NCBI GenBank assembly: GCA_035274465.1
Contig: DATEOF010000501.1
Location: 13,109 to 77,108 of the forward strand
Length of the DNA: 64,000 bases
Reading direction: 5' to 3'
Source: JADGRF01 sp035274465
Lineage (GTDB): Bacteria > Myxococcota_A > Polyangia > Polyangiales > JAFGIB01
Below the pieces are notes generated by a model that did not search any database, was not told where the DNA came from, and worked only from the letters and a program-made list of their open reading frames with translations. Every line of letters begins with the position of its first letter. The stretch's first letter is position 1. This document shows, one piece after another, positions 34,511 through 42,649 of this stretch. The position numbers were made by a program, and so were the translations under genes.

Positions 34511-36559
34511 TCAGGGTGACTCGGGCTCTGGCTCGGCCATGCCCTTGCGCACGTCCTCGAGCTCGCGCTGGTTCTGTTTGCGCGTGCCTTCGATCTGCTC
34601 GACCGACTTCAAGTCTTGCTCTTCGTCGTCCCCGGCGTGCGTGCGCTGCTCGAACGTGTCGGTGTTCTGGTGCCGCTTCTGCCAGTCGGAGAGCGAGCTC
34701 TTGTCCATGAGCTCCTGCTTCAAGTCGGCGGGCGAGGCGCTGGATTCTTTGGCCATCAGCGCGGCGGCAGCGCGTCTGCGCTCGGCGAGGATGCTGCCGA
34801 CCAGAGCGTCGTAGGAGCCGTACAGGCTGGCGATCGAGATCGCCAGGATCAGCGCGCCGTGCAGGAGGTCATTGCCGACCTGGCGGACGCCGCGCAGGAA
34901 GAGCTGGATCGCCAGCAGGAAGAAGAGCCCGCCCATGGTCCACGGCAGCCCGCGATTCGCCAGGCCGGCGGCAGCGGTGAGCGGCGCGGAGTGACTGAAC
35001 AGGGTGGCGGTGATCAGCACGATGCAGAAGGCGACGACCTGCATCAGGAACGTGGTGACGCGCTGCACGAAGCTCTTGTCGTGGAGCTGGACAGCCCAGA
35101 TGCGCACCGCGGCCACCACCGTGATCACCGAGAACGCGCTCGCGGCGATGCGCAGCTGGGGCCCGAAGATGACCTTGGCCCCCGCCATCTGCGGCTCGCG
35201 CAGCAGCGGGACCCCGAACTGCAGGAGCGCGATGAACAGCACGATGAAGAAGATGCCCGCCAGGCGATCGCGGTCCTCTTCGTCCTTGCGCCGCAACGCC
35301 CGCAGGGCCTCGAGTTGCGCGGAGGTGAGGGCGACCGCGGCAGCCTGCGCCGGGGTGGGCTTCGCGGGCTTACGAACTGGGGCCAGCTCGAGCGGCGCCT
35401 CGACGGCAGCTTGCGGCGGCGGAGCACTCGGCTCGTGCGGCGGAACGGGACTGGGAGTGGCTGCGGGCTCCTGCGGCGGCTTGTGCTTGGCGTTGAGCTT
35501 CTCCGCGGCCTGCTGGGCTGCGAGCTTCTTGTCCTTCGGAGGCTTCTCGTCGAGTACGGTCGCCGCGTTCGCTGCTGGCAGCGGCGAGGGTTTGACGTTG
35601 CCACGAGCGGCAGCGGGAGAAGCGGCCACAGTGGCTTGCGGTGGAGCCGAGGCTGCCTTGGCTGGCGCCGGTTGCGGGTCTTGGTCCACCCGCGGATCAC
35701 GCTTCGGGCTCGGCTTGGGCCTGCGCTCGGCCTTGCCGCGCGCCATCGTGGCAGCGGGGGATGGCTCAGGTGCCGCGTTGTCGTTGCAAGCGCGCAGGCG
35801 CGTGAGCACGGCCAGCGCGTCCGGTGGACGCTTGCCGGCCTGTTGCTCCAGGCACACCTGCGTGAGCTCCACCCACGGGCGCGACAGGTGCGGTGCGATC
35901 TCGTCGAGCGGCACCGCGCTCTGCTTGCCCGAGCGAAACGGCAGCTCGCCCGACAGCATGCTGTAGATGAGGACCCCGAGCGCGAACACGTCCGAGCGCG
36001 GTGCAGGGTGCGCACCCGACGCTTCCAGCTCCGGCGCGCGGTAGTTGGCGTCCTGCGAGCTCTCCTCGGCACCCAGGCCGATCCACTTGGGCGAGGGCGC
36101 GTGCGCCTCGCCGAGCAGCTTGACGTGCTCCGCGTCGATGCTGCCGTGCGCCATGCCTTGCTCGTGTGCGAGCGACAGCGCCTCTATCAGCGGCAGGCTG
36201 AGCTGCCGCACCATCGGCAGCGGCATGCCCTGCGGAAAGCTGGCGATCAAGCTCGCCAGGCTGCGGCCCTCGACGGTCTCCTCGACGACGAATGGAATCC
36301 CGGTGTCGTCCGTGTCCACCTGCACGAGCGGCAGGCTCTCGTGGGAGACGCCGGCCAACGAGCGCGGTCCGCGCAAGAAGCTGTCGACCACGCGGCCTTG
36401 CAGCGCGAACTCGGGGCGCAGTACCGTCACCCGCACGGCGCTACGAGTGCGTTTGTCTCGGGCGCGGTAGACCTCGAGCTGCTTGGTCGAGCTCACCAGC
36501 TCTTGCAACTCGTACGCGTCGTTGAGCACGTCGCCCAAACGTGTGGCGGGACTGCCCAT
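34511..36559 (-). CDS. Membrane-anchored Ser/Thr pseudokinase
   Basis: This 682-residue protein has an N-terminal protein-kinase fold (about 15-265) in which all catalytic motifs are lost. The Gly loop is SSTKQLEVY (23-31), the ATP-binding Lys is Thr45 (VRVT), the HRD motif is H138-G-S140, the Asn position is His145, and DFG is GLG (161-163). The structural parts YRAPELE and SDVFALGVLIYSMLSGELPF remain. A Pro/Ala/Lys-rich linker (about 275-440) leads to about five transmembrane helices beginning LAGIFFIVLFIALLQFGVPLL near residue 460, and a charged tail. It is probably a signalling scaffold or allosteric partner of the kinases encoded upstream. The start is ATG 36559; the longer frame upstream is not kinase-like. 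Confidence 0.8.
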   Translation of the reverse strand: MGSPATRLGDVLNDAYELQELVSSTKQLEVYRARDKRTRSAVRVTVLRPEFALQGRVVDSFLRGPRSLAGVSHESLPLVQVDTDDTGIPFVVEETVEGRSLASLIASFPQGMPLPMVRQLSLPLIEALSLAHEQGMAHGSIDAEHVKLLGEAHAPSPKWIGLGAEESSQDANYRAPELEASGAHPAPRSDVFALGVLIYSMLSGELPFRSGKQSAVPLDEIAPHLSRPWVELTQVCLEQQAGKRPPDALAVLTRLRACNDNAAPEPSPAATMARGKAERRPKPSPKRDPRVDQDPQPAPAKAASAPPQATVAASPAAARGNVKPSPLPAANAATVLDEKPPKDKKLAAQQAAEKLNAKHKPPQEPAATPSPVPPHEPSAPPPQAAVEAPLELAPVRKPAKPTPAQAAAVALTSAQLEALRALRRKDEEDRDRLAGIFFIVLFIALLQFGVPLLREPQMAGAKVIFGPQLRIAASAFSVITVVAAVRIWAVQLHDKSFVQRVTTFLMQVVAFCIVLITATLFSHSAPLTAAAGLANRGLPWTMGGLFFLLAIQLFLRGVRQVGNDLLHGALILAISIASLYGSYDALVGSILAERRRAAAALMAKESSASPADLKQELMDKSSLSDWQKRHQNTDTFEQRTHAGDDEEQDLKSVEQIEGTRKQNQRELEDVRKGMAEPEPESP

Positions 36560-36652
36560 CCGTGTGATTCCAGTATCGCGAACTCTCGATGGCGCCGGAA
36601 GTCTGACGGCTGGCTGACAGCGACTTCGCGCCCACACTGTGGCGCGCTGTCG

Positions 36653-38218
36653 TCACTGCCCGACGACGCTCCCGGCCAACACCAGCGGGTAACGAAAGAC
36701 CGTCGGTGCCTCGGCACGAGGGAACTGCGCCTGCATCAGGCGTGTATGCAGGCAGTTCCGTAGATCTGCCGGCGCTGCGCCTTGCAGCTCGACCTGCTCG
36801 ACGCGGCCGCTCGGCCGAACGCGCAGCTCCACGTCGAGCCGTAGCGGCTGGGTCTTGGCCGCACCCGCCATCAGCTGCGCGACCATTGCCTCCTGCAGAC
36901 AGCGCTGCAGCTCTGGCTCGCGTTCGGCGAGCACGCGGGCGAATACCTCGCGCGACAGGCCGGCGGCCGGGGCGGCAGCCGTCGGCGGCGGGTCGGCGGG
37001 TTCGGGTGTGGCAGCCGTGGGCTGCGCGTTCTCGGGCGGCTCGGCAGCCACCGGCTCTGCTGCCGCAGGCGGCTCCGGCTCTTGCGCCGCTGGCGTGGGT
37101 TCCAGACGCGGCTCCGCAGTCGCCGTCAGTTGCGCCGCCGCCTCACGCGCCTGTGGCCTACCGCGCAGCGCGATCACCGCGAACGCGCACACCACACACA
37201 CGGAAGCCAGGATCCAGAGCAGGTTCCGCGGTGGAGTAGCCGCGGCCGGCGGCTCGGGCGGCGCTACATGCGCACGTCGCACGCCGCTCACGGCTGCAGG
37301 TCTGGCGGGCCTGGCCGGCCCTGCCGGTCTCTCCACGGGCGCCGCTGCCCGCGCCCCGAGAATCACCGCCTTGAGCGCCGCGCCCATCTGCTCGGCGGTC
37401 TCGAAGCGATCGCCGGGCGACTTGCGCATCGCGCGCTCCACCGTCTCGAGCAGCCCACTCGGTAGATCGGGCCGCGATTGCTCGAGCGGTGCGTGCTGGT
37501 TGGTGACGATCGACACGATCAGCGCGTTGTACGTCTCGCCCTGGTACGGCGCGCGGCCCGCGAGCGCCCGGTACAGCATCGCGCCCACCGACCAGATGTC
37601 GCTGCGCGCGTCGATTCTGCCACCCTGGGCTTGTTCCGGGCTCATGTACTGGGGGGTACCCAGCACGGATCCGGTGCGGGTGAGCTTGGCGTCGCCCTCG
37701 GTCTGCAGCGAGGCGATGCCGAAGTCGAGCAGCTTTACCGTAATGCTGTCGCGCCCGTCGTGCGCCAGGAAGATGTTGTCGGGCTTGATGTCGCGGTGGA
37801 TGAAGCCCTTGCGATGTGCGGCCTCGAGCGCCTCGAGCAGCTCGATGCCGATCTGCACGATGGCAGGTGCCTCGAGCGTGCCCTGTTCGAGCGCATCCTG
37901 CATCGATATGCCGTCGAGCAGCTCGAGCACCAGGTACAGCGATCCGTCCGGCTCCTCGCCACCATCCAGCACCTGCACGATGCCCGGATGTCCGATCGTG
38001 CTGGGCGCCTGCGACTCGCGGATGAAGCGATCGGCGGCATGCTTGGAGCGCGCGAGCCCAGGGTGCATGCGCTTGAGCGCGACCCTTCGTTTCGTGAAGA
38101 CGTGCTCGGCTTCGTAGACCGCACCCATGCCGCCCGCGCCCAGCAGCCCGAGCAGGTGGTACTTGTCCGCGATCGTCCTGCCGACGTGCGCGAGCGCCGC
38201 CTGTTCTTCGTCGTCCAT
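36653..38218 (-). CDS. Active Ser/Thr protein kinase with AgmX/PglI-like C-terminal domain
   Basis: This protein of about 521 residues begins with a complete Hanks-type kinase domain: Gly loop GAGGMGAVY, ATP-binding Lys in RVALKRM, catalytic HRDIKPDN, DFGIAS, and GTPQYMSPEQAQGG. A Pro/Ala-rich linker and one transmembrane helix (NLLWILASVCVVCAFAVIAL, near residue 332) lead to a second Pro/Ala/Glu-rich stretch and a C-terminal domain (SREVFARVLAEREPELQRCL to FPRAEAPTVFRYPLV) of the AgmX/PglI or TonB-like type, probably extracytoplasmic. ATG 38218 is preferred because GAGG lies 8-9 nt upstream; GTG 38227, one base after the preceding stop, is the alternative. It is very likely co-transcribed with the upstream large kinase. 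Confidence 0.88.
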   Translation of the reverse strand: MDDEEQAALAHVGRTIADKYHLLGLLGAGGMGAVYEAEHVFTKRRVALKRMHPGLARSKHAADRFIRESQAPSTIGHPGIVQVLDGGEEPDGSLYLVLELLDGISMQDALEQGTLEAPAIVQIGIELLEALEAAHRKGFIHRDIKPDNIFLAHDGRDSITVKLLDFGIASLQTEGDAKLTRTGSVLGTPQYMSPEQAQGGRIDARSDIWSVGAMLYRALAGRAPYQGETYNALIVSIVTNQHAPLEQSRPDLPSGLLETVERAMRKSPGDRFETAEQMGAALKAVILGARAAAPVERPAGPARPARPAAVSGVRRAHVAPPEPPAAATPPRNLLWILASVCVVCAFAVIALRGRPQAREAAAQLTATAEPRLEPTPAAQEPEPPAAAEPVAAEPPENAQPTAATPEPADPPPTAAAPAAGLSREVFARVLAEREPELQRCLQEAMVAQLMAGAAKTQPLRLDVELRVRPSGRVEQVELQGAAPADLRNCLHTRLMQAQFPRAEAPTVFRYPLVLAGSVVGQ

Positions 38219-38228
38219 GTCGGTCACC

Positions 38229-41200
38229 TCAGCCCAAGTCGAAGCGCGTACCGATTGCGTCGCCCGCCTGGATCAGGTGCGCGGCCAGTGTGTTGAGCAG
38301 CTGGGTTTGCTTGATGTAATGGACTCGGCGTTCGCCTTTGACGACCGCCGCGACGCCGGCCACCACGCCTTCGCCGTCGACGATGCAGGTCAGCAGCAAC
38401 AGCTCGTAGTCGGTGCCGCCCGCGCTCACCGTCGCCTGCCCGGCTTCCACCTCGGCGAGCAGGGTGCCGGTGGCGATCTCGGTCATGGTTTCCGCGTGCG
38501 ACTGCTCCTGCATCAGGTACTCGCGCACGAAGTCGGCGAGGTTTTCGGGATCGGTCACGGCGCCGTACGATGCAGCCAACCGCGGCAGGTCCTGGCCGAC
38601 CAGGTACAAGTGTCCACCTGCCGCCGCGCGCGCCTCGCACAACAGGCGCAGCGCGCGCTTGGCGCGGTCCTCTCTGCGCTGAGCGCCGGTCATCGCGCGC
38701 AACACGGTCGTCTGGACGTCCGGCATGTCGGTGCTGTTGGACTCCAGCATGGTGCTGGGCTGGAAGTCGCTGAGCTCTGCGGTGGCCTGGAAGCCCGCGC
38801 GCAAGGCCTCATTGACCAGCCGCTCGTAGCGCGCAGCCAGGGGGCTGTTCGCGCCGCGGCGATACTCGTTGGCTGCCAGGCGCGAGAACTGTTCGAACGC
38901 CGGTTCGTCCTGAGTCCAGATGGAAATGCGTGCGCGAGACTCGTAGCTCTGGCCGATGCGCGGACCCGTGACGCCCGCCGCCCTCTGCTTGGCGATCAGC
39001 CCATCGAGGCGCATGATCGCGGGCGCGTTGTCGCCGAGTGTGGCTTCGGCCAGCGCGAGCACGCGGGTCAGGTCGTTGTCGACGCTGTTGATCCCGCGCT
39101 CCTCACAGAAGCGCAGGGCCGCGCTCGCGTGCTCGCGCGCCTCCGCGGCGCGATTCGAGTTGAGCAGCGCTTCGGCCAGACCTGCGGTCGCCGCGATCCA
39201 CATCAGCATGGCCGGAGACTTGCCATCGGGGCCCGGCGCCGCGCGCGCGCGGCATTCCTCGAACTTGCGGATGGCACCGGCAAAGTCTCCGCGCACCATT
39301 TCGAAGTAGCCCTCTGCACCCACCAGGCATGTCTCCCAGCGCGGATACTTGGCGGCCATCAATCGCAGCTGATCGAGGCACTGTTGCGTGCCGGTGAGGT
39401 CACCCGCGATGACGTAGACACTCAGCTCGACGACCGGCAACGAGTTGAACATGTTCAACGTGCGGAGCGACAGGGCGAGTACCTCGGCCTCGCGACGCAG
39501 GCGCTCTGCGCCGGTCCAGTCGCCTTGCTCGAGGCGGACGATCTTGCGCAGGTACATCGCGCTCAGCTTTTGCAGGGGATCCTGCTCGAGGCGCGCGGCG
39601 AAGCTGGTTGCACTGGGAAGCCCGAGCTGAGCCTCCATCAAACCCACGCCATAGGCCACCGCGTTGGCGATTGCGTCGACGTGCTCGAGCTCGCCTGCGG
39701 GCAATGCATCCAGCTTGCGAAGCACCTCGATCCAGCGATCGCGCGCGGCCTCGAGGCGGCCTTCGCTCTGCGACTCGGCCGTGGCGATGGCGTTGTTCCA
39801 GATGGCGTCCAGGATCGGAGAAAGCGGCACGAATGGCTCGAGCAGGGGCGGTAGGCTCTCGAGCAGCGTGGTGTGCATCGTGCGCGCGCCGATGGCGATT
39901 GAGATCACGACGTACTCGGCCAGCAGCTTGACGGCCTCGTCAGGGCCATACACGCGTTCGGCTTCGGGGGTTGCGAGGAAGCGCTCGTAGGCGCGTTGCA
40001 GCGCGCGCGTCAGACGGTCGCCGGATGTCCCGCCCTCGGAGTCTGCCTGCCACAGGTCCAGACCCGAGTCGTGGCGCAGTTGCTCGAACCACTGCGGCGC
40101 GGTGACCTCGTAGCCCGCGCCTTCTGCCATGACGCTGAGCGCGACGGCCCAGCGCCGCAGGTTCGCGAGCTGCCGCGGCGTGCTGCGCCGCTCCACCGCG
40201 GCGGCAATCGCTTTTTGGTACGCGGGGACGAGCTTGTACAGGCTCCGATCGACCAGCTTCATGTCGAAGCCTTTTTCCGCGTACCCGCGGTGCTGCTCTG
40301 CGAAGGCCTCGAGTCCTTCGTCCAGCGCATCGGCTTCGAACAGGTGATAGATCGACGCGAGCTTCGCCTTGGGCCGGAACATCTGCGCCAGTGCGAGGTG
40401 CACCGAACGGCCTGCTTCGGGGGTGAGCTCGGCGCGCGCCGCCGCTGCCCAGAGGCGATTGGAGACGGTGTAGGCGCTTCCAGTGCTATGGATCGCGCCG
40501 AGCGTCAGCAGCTCGCTCACTGCGCAGTCGGTGCTGAGTGGGTCTGCGTCCGGCCGCAACGCGCGGTAGTCGTCGCCGCTGAGCAGGTCGTAGTACGCCA
40601 GCGCGTGCGCTCCGGCGAGGAAGCGCGCCGCCGCCGAGAGCCGCGATAGCTTCGAGCGCAAGGCGTCTGCTCCGCTGCGGGGCAGGTCGTCGGCGCTCAG
40701 CTGCTCGGGCAGTGTCCAGGTGCCGGCCGCATACCGGATCACCTGGCGATCGACCAGGTGCTGCGCCATGTCCAGGCATTGGCGCGGATTGCCGAGCGCG
40801 ACGTCGTGGATCTCGCCGGTCAACATCTCGAGGTTCGTCACGTCGCCGAAGACTGACGACAAGAGCATCTGTGTCTGCTCGCGCGTCAGCGGTGGAAGAT
40901 CGAGTACGGCGCAGCGTCGTGCCAGAACGTCCACCGCCAGATCTTCCGCGCCGCTCTCGGCGGTCATTACCACGGCCACGTTGCCGCGCTTGAGCTTGTC
41001 GATCAGCGCAGCCAGGATCGCCGCTGAGGCGGGGTCGCTGCGCTGGACGTCGTCGACCGCGACCATGAGTGGCTGCGTGCGGCTGACGGTGAGGACGAAG
41101 CGCACGAGCGCTTGCTGGACTCGTTCCGCCTCGGCACCTTCGCCGCTCCAACGCTTCAACTCGAGGCGTGGCGGCGCATTGGTGTTGGCGGCCGCGTCGA

Positions 41201-42353
41201 TCGCGAACAGCTCGGGGTCCGCCGCCGCGAGCTCGACCTGTGACTGCGCAGCCAACAGCTGCTGGACGAGCGCGCGAGCCACGGTGTAGGGCTCTTGCTC
41301 GCCGCTGGCACTCGCGCGTAGCACCGAGGCGCCCAGGGTCTTGGCCTCCAGCACGCACGCGTCGAGCATGCGCGAGCGCCCCTGGCCCGGTCCACCGCGC
41401 ACCAGCACTGCACCGCCGTGGCCGCTGAGCGCGCCCGATAGCCGCTCGCGCACCTGCCCGAGCAGCACTTCGCGGCCGACGAGATTCGGCGTGGCGAGAT
41501 AGGCCGCAGAGACCTCCGCCGACTCGTCTCGCTGCAGATCGGCGATCGCCGCCAAGCGCTGCATGACATCGAACGCGCTGGGTGGACGCAATGCGGGCTC
41601 GATGCTGATCAGGGAGAGCACGAGGTCGTCGAGCGCGGGCGGGATGGTCGCCACGCGCGCGGAGGGTGGCAGCGGCTTGGTCTTCCAGGCTGCCAGCGCT
41701 TCGGCGAAGGTGCGCGCGGGGTAGGGCATCTGCCCGGTCAGCGCCGTGTAGAAGGTGACGCCCAGCGAGAACAGGTCCGCGCGCCCATCGAGCGCGAGTC
41801 GGTGCACGGTCTCGGGCGGCGTATAGGCCGGGGTACCGACGACCGGGGCACCCGTGCCCATCGAAGTCATGGCGCCGAAGTCGATCAGCTTGGCCTTACC
41901 GTCGCGCGTGCAGCGGATGTTGCGGGGGCTGATGTCACGGTGCAGCAAACGTCGGGAGTGCAATAGCGCCAGCGATGAGCAGACGTCGAACAGTAGCTCG
42001 CAGGCCTCGCGCCACGGCATGGGCGCGCGTTCGCGCAGATCGCCGCCGTCGAGCAGCTCCATCGTGTAGTACGGGCCGTTACTCGTCAGACCATAGTCGT
42101 GGACCGCGATCACGCGCGGGTGCGCCAGCTGCGACAGCGTGTGGAACTCGCGCTCGAACAAGCTGGTGACGCTGGCGCGGTCGCGGCTCGACTCCGGCAG
42201 CTGCAGCTCCTTGAGCGCGATGTCACGTCCCGACACCAGATCGGTGGCGCGATACACGCACGCCATGCCGCCGCGTCCCAAGACTGACTGGATCTCGTAG
42301 CGATTGCCGATGCGGCGCTGCTCGGGAGCGAGGCTGGGGGCGGGCTTGTTCAT
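38229..42353 (-). CDS. PknK-like Ser/Thr kinase with AAA-type ATPase and TPR-like region
   Basis: This 1,374-residue protein starts with an intact kinase domain (Gly loop GRGGMACVY, Lys48 in IALKEL, HRDISPRN, IDFGAM, GTPAYTPPE). After about residue 300 comes an AAA/STAND-type ATPase module: LVGREVLLGQV, a P-loop written GPGQGRSRM in which the usual Lys is Arg, Walker B-like LMVAVDDVQRSD, and LPPLTREQTQMLL. A long helical, TPR-like region follows (about 640-1230), and the end (GGHLYLVGQDLPRLAASYG onward) looks GAF-like. This architecture is common in myxobacterial signalling kinases. The ATG at 42353 is chosen because the upstream frame is unlike the family; TATCAT lies 21 nt before it on the minus strand. 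The two smaller kinase genes follow. Confidence 0.88.
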   Translation of the reverse strand: MNKPAPSLAPEQRRIGNRYEIQSVLGRGGMACVYRATDLVSGRDIALKELQLPESSRDRASVTSLFEREFHTLSQLAHPRVIAVHDYGLTSNGPYYTMELLDGGDLRERAPMPWREACELLFDVCSSLALLHSRRLLHRDISPRNIRCTRDGKAKLIDFGAMTSMGTGAPVVGTPAYTPPETVHRLALDGRADLFSLGVTFYTALTGQMPYPARTFAEALAAWKTKPLPPSARVATIPPALDDLVLSLISIEPALRPPSAFDVMQRLAAIADLQRDESAEVSAAYLATPNLVGREVLLGQVRERLSGALSGHGGAVLVRGGPGQGRSRMLDACVLEAKTLGASVLRASASGEQEPYTVARALVQQLLAAQSQVELAAADPELFAIDAAANTNAPPRLELKRWSGEGAEAERVQQALVRFVLTVSRTQPLMVAVDDVQRSDPASAAILAALIDKLKRGNVAVVMTAESGAEDLAVDVLARRCAVLDLPPLTREQTQMLLSSVFGDVTNLEMLTGEIHDVALGNPRQCLDMAQHLVDRQVIRYAAGTWTLPEQLSADDLPRSGADALRSKLSRLSAAARFLAGAHALAYYDLLSGDDYRALRPDADPLSTDCAVSELLTLGAIHSTGSAYTVSNRLWAAAARAELTPEAGRSVHLALAQMFRPKAKLASIYHLFEADALDEGLEAFAEQHRGYAEKGFDMKLVDRSLYKLVPAYQKAIAAAVERRSTPRQLANLRRWAVALSVMAEGAGYEVTAPQWFEQLRHDSGLDLWQADSEGGTSGDRLTRALQRAYERFLATPEAERVYGPDEAVKLLAEYVVISIAIGARTMHTTLLESLPPLLEPFVPLSPILDAIWNNAIATAESQSEGRLEAARDRWIEVLRKLDALPAGELEHVDAIANAVAYGVGLMEAQLGLPSATSFAARLEQDPLQKLSAMYLRKIVRLEQGDWTGAERLRREAEVLALSLRTLNMFNSLPVVELSVYVIAGDLTGTQQCLDQLRLMAAKYPRWETCLVGAEGYFEMVRGDFAGAIRKFEECRARAAPGPDGKSPAMLMWIAATAGLAEALLNSNRAAEAREHASAALRFCEERGINSVDNDLTRVLALAEATLGDNAPAIMRLDGLIAKQRAAGVTGPRIGQSYESRARISIWTQDEPAFEQFSRLAANEYRRGANSPLAARYERLVNEALRAGFQATAELSDFQPSTMLESNSTDMPDVQTTVLRAMTGAQRREDRAKRALRLLCEARAAAGGHLYLVGQDLPRLAASYGAVTDPENLADFVREYLMQEQSHAETMTEIATGTLLAEVEAGQATVSAGGTDYELLLLTCIVDGEGVVAGVAAVVKGERRVHYIKQTQLLNTLAAHLIQAGDAIGTRFDLG

Positions 42354-42488
42354 ACGGCTGAGTCCAGCTCGTTTATGATAGCCGGACTTGCTGCACACGC
42401 CGTGGTGGAGTTGAGCAGATACCGCGGCGCACACTTGCTGCGCGCACGCACATCACTGGTACGTTCGTATGCTGGTGAGTGGATTCGT

Positions 42489-42517
42489 TTGACGCATACG
42501 GGCCTGACCATCATAAA
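42489..42517 (+). promoter_or_regulatory. Putative sigma-70 promoter for the GHKL operon
   Basis: TTGACG (42489-42494), a 17-nt spacer and CATAAA (42512-42517) form a sigma-70-like promoter reading toward the GHKL ATPase gene, with the GTG start about 132 nt downstream. It lies in the 296-nt divergent spacer 42354-42649, the most AT-rich part of this region. Nothing else was recognised in that spacer except TATCAT on the minus strand at 42375-42380, a possible -10 for the large kinase. Confidence 0.45.
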
Positions 42518-42649
42518 TTAGTCGGTGGGTAGTATCGCGGAAGCGCGTGCGCGCTTCTCATGTTTTCCAGCTTGTCGAGTGGTCACGCCCGCGGTGTATC
42601 TGCGCGGTGGTGTTAGTCGTCAGGTGCAGCAGCGGAGGGCGCACACGCC

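Noticed and set aside
34616..36763. 715-codon open frame opposite the pseudokinase gene
   Set aside because: Arg/Gln/Glu-rich shadow with no recognisable domain; the minus strand carries the kinase fold and membrane helices.
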